Made by a program: the position numbers and the translations under genes. The notes below the pieces were generated by a model. It saw nothing but the letters and a program-made list of their open reading frames with translations, ran no database searches and was not told the origin of the DNA. Below, piece after piece: positions 1 through 5,000 of a stretch of 8,433 nucleotides of DNA (position 1 is the stretch's first letter; each line of letters opens with the position of its first letter). The DNA comes from Erysipelotrichaceae bacterium (GTDB lineage Bacteria; Bacillota_I; Bacilli_A; Erysipelotrichales; Erysipelotrichaceae), in NCBI GenBank assembly GCA_020026035.1, contig JAHHRC010000055.1:1-8433 (forward strand), read 5' to 3'.

Positions 1-190
1 CGATCGATTACCAAGGATAAGTATGATTTTCGGTAAAAAACACTCTTGTTTAAGGAGAACAAGGTGAAGTGGTTTCTTACCTTAGAAGAAAGGAAAGGTA
101 ACCGATCTTTTGCTGGAATACATCCAGCGGAATAAAAGGGTATAGAGATTATAGACTTTCGTCTATCAGTTAGTTAGGAGAAACTAACTG
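1..190 (-). ncRNA. Hairpin-rich transcript leader running off the left edge (possibly rRNA operon leader)
   Basis: Read leftward from the promoter at 196-224, the first ~190 nt fold into a string of perfect hairpins: 167-190 (9-bp stem, loop TCTCCT on the transcript), 151-166 (6-bp stem with a GAAA tetraloop), 112-128 (6-bp stem GCTGGA/TCCAGC), 77-101 (7-bp stem TTACCTT/AAGGTAA) and 45-63 (6-bp stem CTTGTT/AACAAG). No protein gene is visible. The tandem promoters and long untranslated leader resemble those before 16S rRNA in Bacillota. TGTTCTCCTTAAAC near 49-62 is a 10/14 match to the Bacillus boxA as I recall it. The 16S gene itself would lie outside the window, so this stays an inference; a structured mRNA leader or a regulatory RNA is equally possible. 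Confidence 0.4.
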
Positions 191-195
191 TCTAT

Positions 196-224
196 ATATT
201 ACATGGTATGGGTATACGCGTCAA
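196..224 (-). promoter_or_regulatory. Strong leftward sigma-A-type promoter (proximal, P2)
   Basis: On the minus strand, TTGACG (219-224) and TAATAT (196-201) are separated by exactly 17 bases. The predicted start is near 189, at the foot of the first leader hairpin (167-190). The spacer holds a short tandem repeat (GGTATG/GGTATA on the plus strand). Both boxes are close to consensus, so promoter function is likely; what it transcribes lies mostly beyond the left edge. Confidence 0.7.
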
Positions 225-240
225 CCCCTTTTTGAAATCT

Positions 241-260
241 TTTGCGAATTATTTCGCAAA
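241..260. promoter_or_regulatory. Perfect inverted repeat between the two leftward promoters
   Basis: TTTGCGAA (241-248) and TTCGCAAA (253-260) form an 8-bp inverted repeat with a 4-base centre. It lies just upstream of the -35 box of the proximal promoter and at about +10 to +30 of the distal one. No T-run follows on either strand, so it is not an obvious terminator. A protein-binding operator is a reasonable guess; the regulator is unknown. Confidence 0.4.
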
Positions 261-276
261 CTCTATTTCGGTTTTG

Positions 277-305
277 ATTATACCATAACAATCGTGTGAT
301 TCTTA
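277..305 (-). promoter_or_regulatory. Second leftward promoter (distal, P1), extended -10 type
   Basis: On the minus strand a perfect TATAAT (277-282) is preceded by TGG, giving an extended -10 element. The matching -35 position (300-305) reads TAAGAA and is poor. An extended -10 can compensate for a weak -35. The predicted start is near 270. Together with the promoter at 196-224 this makes a tandem pair pointing out of the window. Confidence 0.5.
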
Positions 306-319
306 TGTGATTGTAGAGT

Positions 320-333
320 ATAAAGCGCTTACA
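320..333. promoter_or_regulatory. cre-like site (possible CcpA binding)
   Basis: Read on the minus strand the site is TGTAAGCGCTTTAT, which matches the Bacillota cre consensus TGWAARCGYTWNCW at all but one position (A for the near-terminal C). Its centre is about 56 bases upstream of the predicted start of the distal promoter, a placement compatible with carbon-dependent activation. It could be a chance palindrome; no expression evidence is available. Confidence 0.35.
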
Positions 334-361
334 TGATTAAAGTTGTTGTCTTTTTACATGG

Positions 362-390
362 AAAAAACAGGTCATGCAAGCACAACCTGT
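362..390 (-). terminator. Intrinsic terminator of the flavodoxin-DUF3793 transcript
   Basis: On the minus strand the arms ACAGGT (385-390) and ACCTGT (367-372) close a stem that continues inward, with G-U pairs, to about 11 bp and a tiny TT-centred loop. Six Ts follow directly (362-367 on the plus strand are A). This is a strong leftward terminator about 170 nt after the DUF3793 stop codon. Confidence 0.8.
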
Positions 391-557
391 TGCTTTCGCT
401 TTCGACCTTACTGGAGGGTAACGGTCATATATTGTAACTAGATCTGAAGGATAGCGTTGAGTACGACGCTTGAAAGCTCTGCTTGAAACTAGAATCGAAT
501 AGGGGTCGATTCTAGGTGGAAGATCAAGCAAATAGAAGGAATTGATCTAGGTACAAA
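391..557 (-). ncRNA. Structured 3' untranslated region or small RNA downstream of the DUF3793 gene
   Basis: This stretch holds no convincing coding sequence but is dense in hairpins when read leftward: 521-548 (7-bp AGATCAA/TTGATCT, loop containing TTCCTTCT), 489-515 (perfect 10-bp stem, loop CCCCTAT), 453-470 (5-bp AGCGT/ACGCT) and 404-426 (GACC-TTAC/GTAA-GGTC with one bulge, loop CCTCCA). A strong terminator at 362-390 closes it. There is also a direct repeat GCTTGAAA at 468-475 and 481-488. No separate promoter was found, so it may be processed from the operon mRNA. Several loops are complementary to the Shine-Dalgarno sequence, as in some Gram-positive regulatory RNAs. Its function is unknown. 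Confidence 0.4.
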
Positions 558-558
558 C

Positions 559-1110
559 TTAGGAATAAACAATCATTTTTTGTAGACTTCCTTGTTTGCT
601 GTATTGTTGTTTGTAGATGCTTGTGCATTTGTCGTATTGGGCAAATAGTTTTTTGCAGTCTTCGACATTGCAGTAGACTTTCCACATTCCGCAATACTTA
701 CAACCTTGTCCTTTGTGTTCAATGAAACATTTGACATCTTCGATTGGATAGCCAAGGAAGATTCCGATTTCATGGGGGAAGGTTGTGGAAGTGTTTAAAC
801 GGTATTTGAGGTAGTAGATGCAGTTGTTTACATCAAATGCATCGTAGCCAAAGTCTTTTAGTAAGGCTTGGACCTCTTTGTCGTTTAGTCGTTTTGCTAA
901 ATGATTGGTTCGGTAGGCATAGATTAATAGATTATTATGCCGTTCTTGTAAGACTGTTAGGTAAACGCCGCGCTCATTGAGCATGTTGTTATAAACAGTT
1001 ATTTCTTGATATGCAAGTTCAATGTCTTCAAAGAAGTAGTTGAACAAGTTTGCGCATTTGATGCCTGCTAAGGTTGGTGCGCAATAGTCAATTAAACTGC
1101 GGTCTAACAT
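559..1110 (-). CDS. DUF3793 family protein
   Basis: The 183-residue product matches my knowledge of DUF3793, a family of unknown function found in anaerobic Bacillota. Recognisable landmarks are the motif FPHEIGIFLGYP at residues 111-122, then a Cys/aromatic segment with CKYC (137-140) followed by GMWKVY. No signal peptide or membrane helix is evident, so it is probably cytoplasmic. It begins 2 bases after the flavodoxin stop codon and lacks a good ribosome binding site of its own, so translation is probably coupled to flavodoxin. The cysteine pair could bind a metal or take part in redox chemistry, and the flavodoxin partner fits a redox or iron-related role, but this is inference. It is followed by a structured tail and a terminator at 362-390. 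Confidence 0.85.
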   Translation of the reverse strand: MLDRSLIDYCAPTLAGIKCANLFNYFFEDIELAYQEITVYNNMLNERGVYLTVLQERHNNLLIYAYRTNHLAKRLNDKEVQALLKDFGYDAFDVNNCIYYLKYRLNTSTTFPHEIGIFLGYPIEDVKCFIEHKGQGCKYCGMWKVYCNVEDCKKLFAQYDKCTSIYKQQYSKQGSLQKMIVYS

Positions 1111-1112
1111 GA

Positions 1113-1544
1113 TTAAGCGTTTGCGAGTTCTTTACCTAGTGCGATGCATTCAGCGATTGCACCATCATCTGGTGCTTCGTTGGCGATTACGCCTTCACCA
1201 GTTGCGATTGTAGCGCCTGCTGCACTCATACGATCGCAGAAGTCTCTCATCCATTGGCCATCGCCCCAGCCATAGCTTCCGAATAGTCCAAGTGTTTTGC
1301 CACTTACGAACCCTTCGATGCTTGTGATGTAAGGTTCAAATTCACCTTCATCTAATGTTTCTGCACCCATTGCGGAGCATCCTAGTGCAACAGCACTTGC
1401 GTCAGCTACCATGTCAGGTGTTGCGTTTGATACGTGAACTACTTCAGCTTCTTTTCCAGCTTCGTTAATTCCTTGGGCAATTGCATTTGCCATTTCTTCT
1501 GTGTTACCAGTCGAGGACCAATAAATTACATAAATCTTGCTCAT
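1113..1544 (-). CDS. Flavodoxin (short-chain, FMN-binding)
   Basis: This is a 143-residue cytoplasmic electron carrier. The FMN phosphate loop SSTGNTE is at residues 10-16. The second flavin loop, GCSAMGAETLDE (about 55-66), and the third, GSYGWGDGQW (about 89-98, with aromatic residues to stack on the ring), are both present. The length is usual for short-chain flavodoxins. I place the start at 1544 rather than at the upstream ATG at 1595, because GGAGG lies at 1549-1553 just before it and family proteins begin at MxKIxVIYxSxTGNT. The first 17 residues of the longer reading frame overlap the promoter and leader hairpin. Flavodoxins replace ferredoxin under iron limitation in many bacteria; whether that applies here is unknown. 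It is the first gene of a two-gene unit with the DUF3793 gene. Confidence 0.93.
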   Translation of the reverse strand: MSKIYVIYWSSTGNTEEMANAIAQGINEAGKEAEVVHVSNATPDMVADASAVALGCSAMGAETLDEGEFEPYITSIEGFVSGKTLGLFGSYGWGDGQWMRDFCDRMSAAGATIATGEGVIANEAPDDGAIAECIALGKELANA

Positions 1545-1559
1545 ATAACCTCCGTAGAA

Positions 1560-1575
1560 GTTAGCCTTTGCTAAC
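1560..1575 (-). promoter_or_regulatory. Hairpin at the very 5' end of the flavodoxin mRNA
   Basis: GTTAGC (1560-1565) and GCTAAC (1570-1575) form a perfect 6-bp stem with a 4-base loop. It begins at the predicted transcription start (about 1576) and ends 7 bases before the ribosome binding site. 5'-terminal stems of this kind can stabilise mRNA. Confidence 0.5.
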
Positions 1576-1582
1576 TGAGAAC

Positions 1583-1611
1583 AATGTAGCACCATTCTAA
1601 TTGGAATGCAA
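1583..1611 (-). promoter_or_regulatory. Promoter of the flavodoxin-DUF3793 operon
   Basis: On the minus strand, TTGCAT (1606-1611) and TACATT (1583-1588) are separated by 17 bases, and TGC directly precedes the -10 (extended -10). The predicted start is near 1576. An inverted repeat CATTC-N6-GAATG (1593-1608) covers the spacer and part of the -35, a place where a repressor would block polymerase. A second inverted repeat, TTAGTT-AA-AACTAA (1620-1633), lies just upstream. Confidence 0.6.
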
Positions 1612-1619
1612 GAAGAAAG

Positions 1620-1669
1620 TTAGTTAAAACTAATTGTAGTTTGAAAATGAGATCTTTTGTTTCAAAAGA
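1620..1669. promoter_or_regulatory. Two inverted repeats upstream of the flavodoxin promoter
   Basis: TTAGTT-AA-AACTAA (1620-1633) and TCTTTTG-TTT-CAAAAGA (1653-1669) are perfect inverted repeats about 10 to 60 bases upstream of the -35 box. They may be operator sites. I do not recognise either as a classical Fur or PerR box. Confidence 0.3.
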
Positions 1670-1833
1670 AATAGAATTGCTTGTGTAAATTGTTTGGTTT
1701 TTAAACTTTTTTATTCTATAAAAAGGCTTTACTTTCGATATCATAAAAATTGAGATATAAAAAATTTGTGCAATTCCAAGAAAGCGAGTGTTACGTACCT
1801 TGTGTATTGTGGATTAAAGTGCGTAAATATGCG
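1670..1833. other. AT-rich part of the divergent intergenic region
   Basis: This part holds many short A and T tracts (such as near 1700-1730 and 1745-1770) and no convincing gene. TTGTGT (1800-1805) and TAAATA (1824-1829), 18 bases apart, are a weak promoter candidate whose start would fall at the beginning of the T19 run. Nothing else is supported. Confidence 0.3.
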
Positions 1834-1852
1834 TTTTTTTTTTTTTTTTTTT
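1834..1852. repeat. Homopolymer run of 19 T
   Basis: Nineteen uninterrupted Ts lie in the intergenic region upstream of the adhesin-like gene, ending 6 bases before a candidate -35 box (TAGACA, 1859-1864). No strong stem precedes it and no rightward gene lies upstream, so it is not a terminator. Runs this long are prone to slipped-strand length changes, and in this location they would alter promoter activity. Confidence 0.95.
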
Positions 1853-1858
1853 GATTAC

Positions 1859-1885
1859 TAGACACATGCTTTCTATCTATATAAT
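1859..1885 (+). promoter_or_regulatory. Upstream promoter candidate of the adhesin-like gene
   Basis: TAGACA (1859-1864, 5 of 6 consensus bases) is followed by a perfect TATAAT (1880-1885) at a short 15-base spacing; reading the -10 as TAATAA (1882-1887) restores 17 bases. The T19 run lies directly upstream where an UP element would sit. The predicted start is near 1892, just before a 7-bp hairpin at 1897-1913 (ACTGACT-TGG-AGTCAGT). Confidence 0.45.
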
Positions 1886-1896
1886 AAAGATAAGGG

Positions 1897-1913
1897 ACTG
1901 ACTTGGAGTCAGT
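1897..1913 (+). promoter_or_regulatory. 5'-end hairpin or weak attenuator of the adhesin-like mRNA
   Basis: ACTGACT and AGTCAGT form a perfect 7-bp stem with a TGG loop, about 5 bases after the predicted start of the upstream promoter. The following TTTGATTT tail is too interrupted for a confident terminator. Confidence 0.4.
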
Positions 1914-1941
1914 TTGATTTGCTCAAATTGTATTTTTCCTA

Positions 1942-1969
1942 TTGCGTGAAAGTTTTACTTGATTATAAT
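1942..1969 (+). promoter_or_regulatory. Downstream promoter of the adhesin-like gene
   Basis: TTGCGT (1942-1947) and a perfect TATAAT (1964-1969) are 16 bases apart. The predicted start is near 1976, giving a leader of about 108 nt. A 10-bp palindrome TGCAATTGCA (1976-1985) sits at the start site. This is the better of the two rightward promoters. Confidence 0.65.
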
Positions 1970-2005
1970 AATTCGTGCAATTGCATTTACAGTTAGAAAG
2001 GTTTT

Positions 2006-2030
2006 GTTTGATTTTCGACAAACTTTTTTT
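2006..2030 (+). terminator. Possible weak attenuator in the adhesin leader
   Basis: GTTTG (2006-2010) and CAAAC (2019-2023) form a 5-bp stem with an 8-base loop, directly followed by seven Ts (2024-2030). It lies between the promoters and the start codon. The stem is short and AT-rich, so at best it would terminate partially. Confidence 0.3.
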
Positions 2031-2083
2031 AACGCCTAAAACAGATAAGGCATGGATTCTGAAGAAGACAAAGGGAGGAAGAA

Positions 2084-5000
2084 ATGGTAGTCCGAAGAAA
2101 GTGGTTTATGTTGTTTATTTGTTTGGTGCTAGCTACGTCCGTATTTACGACTACGAGTTATGCCGATGACGTGCTCGACCAGATGAGTGGTTTGAATTGT
2201 TTATACGAAGATGAAGATCATCCGTATGTTCCAGCTGAGATTTTGGATGAGACTGTATTAGATGGTGGTCTTAAGTATAAACTTCTTGTGAATGGTGAAG
2301 AGGTTTCAGGTATTAAAGTGTTGGAACCAAATCAAGCATTTCAAATTACAATAGATTTTGCGTTTAAGAAAGATGTGAGTATTAAAGATCATCTTGAATG
2401 GTATGCTGAGTTACCGGAGTTTTTTGAAACCTTAGGGATTCAATCGCAAGAGAAAACACAAATCAAAGATGAAAGTGGGAATTTGAAGGCGACGTATTGG
2501 ATTGACAATGGGTTTGTGTCATTGAAGTTTGATCGTAACTGGATACAAGCGAATAGTTCTTTGGTGAGTGGTTCATTAGCGTTTGATGGGGAATTCAAAA
2601 ACGATAGTACGCAAGAAGAAAAACAGATTGAAGTAACGTTGCCGGAGAATGCAAAGTTAGATCTTGTGGTACAACCAAAACCGGTCGATGTTTCGAATAC
2701 GAAGAAGATGCTTGAGAAGTTTGAAGATGGTGTTGCGTATTATAAGTATCGCTTTACTGCAAATGAACCATCGAGTCGATTCATTCTAAATGATGTTCTA
2801 GGGGAGCATTTAGAGTTGATTGACACGAGTTTGGTGTTTGATGGGATAGAAGTAAGCGATGTTAGGAAAATGGATCATGGATTTTCGTATGCACCGGGAC
2901 TTGTTCAAGCTGGTGAGCATGTATTAACGTATCAAGCAAAGGTTGTTGATTTCAATGATGTAAGTAATGACAATGGAGATTTCTATTTGAATGGAACTTC
3001 AAATACAATGACATTGCATGGTGCATCGAATGTGGAAGAAAGTTCGACTAATGATTTGAAGTTTAAGCGAATGGAAAAATCAGGAATCAAGAATGAGGAT
3101 GGATCTGTTACGTGGACAATTGTGTTGAATAAGATTCAAAATACGTGTTGTGAAGTAGAACAGCCACGAATTGCGATTGATTTAACGAATATGCGTTTGG
3201 AAGATCAAATGCATACAGGAAAGCTTGTGGAAGACTCTTTGAATTGTGAGATTCATACCAATGAGGGACAATTTGAAAAAGAGATTTCCTTGCAAAAAGA
3301 AAACGATGTGTATTTCTTAGAGTTTGATGATTCGTTTGGGTCTGATGAAGTGGTGATTACGTATAAGACGAATGGGTATGAAAGCAATGATCTTGTGGCA
3401 AGAAATCACGCGGAATTAAAACGAAATGGGAAGTTGTTTGGAAGTATTGGATCTGCAGTTACCTTAGCAAAAGCGGATGCGACGCTTACAAAGACACATG
3501 AACGTGATGAGGAAACGGGGATTACGAATTGGACGGTGAGAGCACATGTTCCATTTAAGGTAAATTCTTTTAACCTAAAAGATCAATTGAGTGTTTCAGC
3601 AAGTGGAGAGATTCTTCAAAATACAACGTACGACTATCAAGATGTGGATGAAATGAAAGTTCGAATCTTGAAGGATGGTCAAGTGATTGAAGCGCCATTG
3701 ACGGAACGTAAGGAAAAATATTTTGAATGCGAATATTTAGAAGGGTTAGAGAACTTTGATATCGTACTTGTTTATAAGACATTCGACAATAAACAAGTAG
3801 CGAAGTATAGGAATGATGTAACGTTAGAATTGTTTAACGAATCAAGTCCAAGTCCATTAGAACAAACGGTTGAATTTGAAGTGACACAAGATAAGCCTCT
3901 TTTTAACAAACAGTTTGATTCTTCTGCGAGTAAATTAGAGGGACCTCTTAATCAACGTGAATATGTTTGGAGCATTGAAGCGAATAAGTTGTTAGGGTCG
4001 TACGAAGGCTTTGTGGATTTAACAGGAAAGACCATTACAATTTATGAACATATTCCGGATGGGATGAAGTTTAAAGAGCTTCGTAATACTTATGATCATC
4101 ATGTAAGAAGTGTTACGGAAGTTGGAAATGAAGTCATTATTACACTTGAGGGTTATAAGAAAGATTTGATTTCCTTTGATGTTGTTTGCACGTTGGATGA
4201 GTCGTTTGTGGTTCAAACTGATTCAGAGATGTATGTAAGTGGTGGATCTTTAGTCGCATTGCCAAAAGTTACGAATCGAGCTGACCTTCAGGTTGGAGAC
4301 TATAGGGATTCAACGGAGAGTTCAAGAAAGGTTGAGGTTCCTGTTCTTGATAAGAATGGGAAGTTGGATGAGAAGTCTTCGAATGTGAAGTACACGATTG
4401 ATGTGAATAAAGATGAAGCTTTGTTAATAGGGGAAGAAAGTAAGAAGTTAACGATTAAGGATACGTTGGATGAGCGTACTAGTTATCTAAATGGGTCACT
4501 TGTCGTTACGAACAAAGATGGTAAGGATATTACTGCTCTTTGTGAATTGAAGGTTCTTCAAGATGGTTTAAAACAAGTTTTAGAGATTAAAGTACCGAAT
4601 CGAACACATTGTAAGATTGCCTATGAGACGACATTGAAAGGTACGTTGAATGAAGAAATCGACGTTGTGACAAATGTTGTTGAAGTAAGTGGTTATAAGA
4701 TGTCTTGTGCATCACAAAATGAGAATCTTGTGATAAAGAAGGCTTTAGCCGATGTAAGAGGTGTGAGTGATCGTATTACGATTCGTAAGTTTAAAGGCGG
4801 TAATACTAAGGAAGTGATTCCTGGAACGGAATTTAAACTATCAAAACTAGACGTTTTGACAGGGAATGCCAAGGAAACCGTTAAGAAAATAACCGATAAC
4901 AATGGAATCGTTGAATTTAAAAATCTTGAATTATACCAACTCTATAAGCTAGAAGAATCAAAAGCAGCTCCTGGATATAAAGCATATACGGATGCGAAGT

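Noticed and set aside
64..135. 23-codon plus-strand frame starting with GTG after AAGGAG
   Set aside because: The AGGAG lies in the loop of a perfect hairpin and no rightward promoter was seen; the leftward leader explains the region better.
45..515. Plus-strand reading of the loops as GGA motifs of a CsrA-binding RNA (CsrB/RsmZ-like)
   Set aside because: Promoters and the terminator in this region point leftward, so the transcribed loops carry CUCC rather than GGA; no rightward promoter or terminator supports the alternative.
337..531. 64-codon minus-strand frame downstream of the DUF3793 gene
   Set aside because: It lies in the hairpin-rich tail, reads through the intrinsic terminator, lacks a ribosome binding site and has no recognisable protein features.
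1545..1595. Longer N-terminus of flavodoxin starting at 1595
   Set aside because: The extra 17 residues overlap the -10 box and the leader hairpin; the ATG at 1544 has a good ribosome binding site and gives the family's usual N-terminus.
1834..1852. T19 run as the U-tract of a terminator
   Set aside because: Only a 4-5 bp weak stem precedes it, and there is no rightward gene upstream to terminate.
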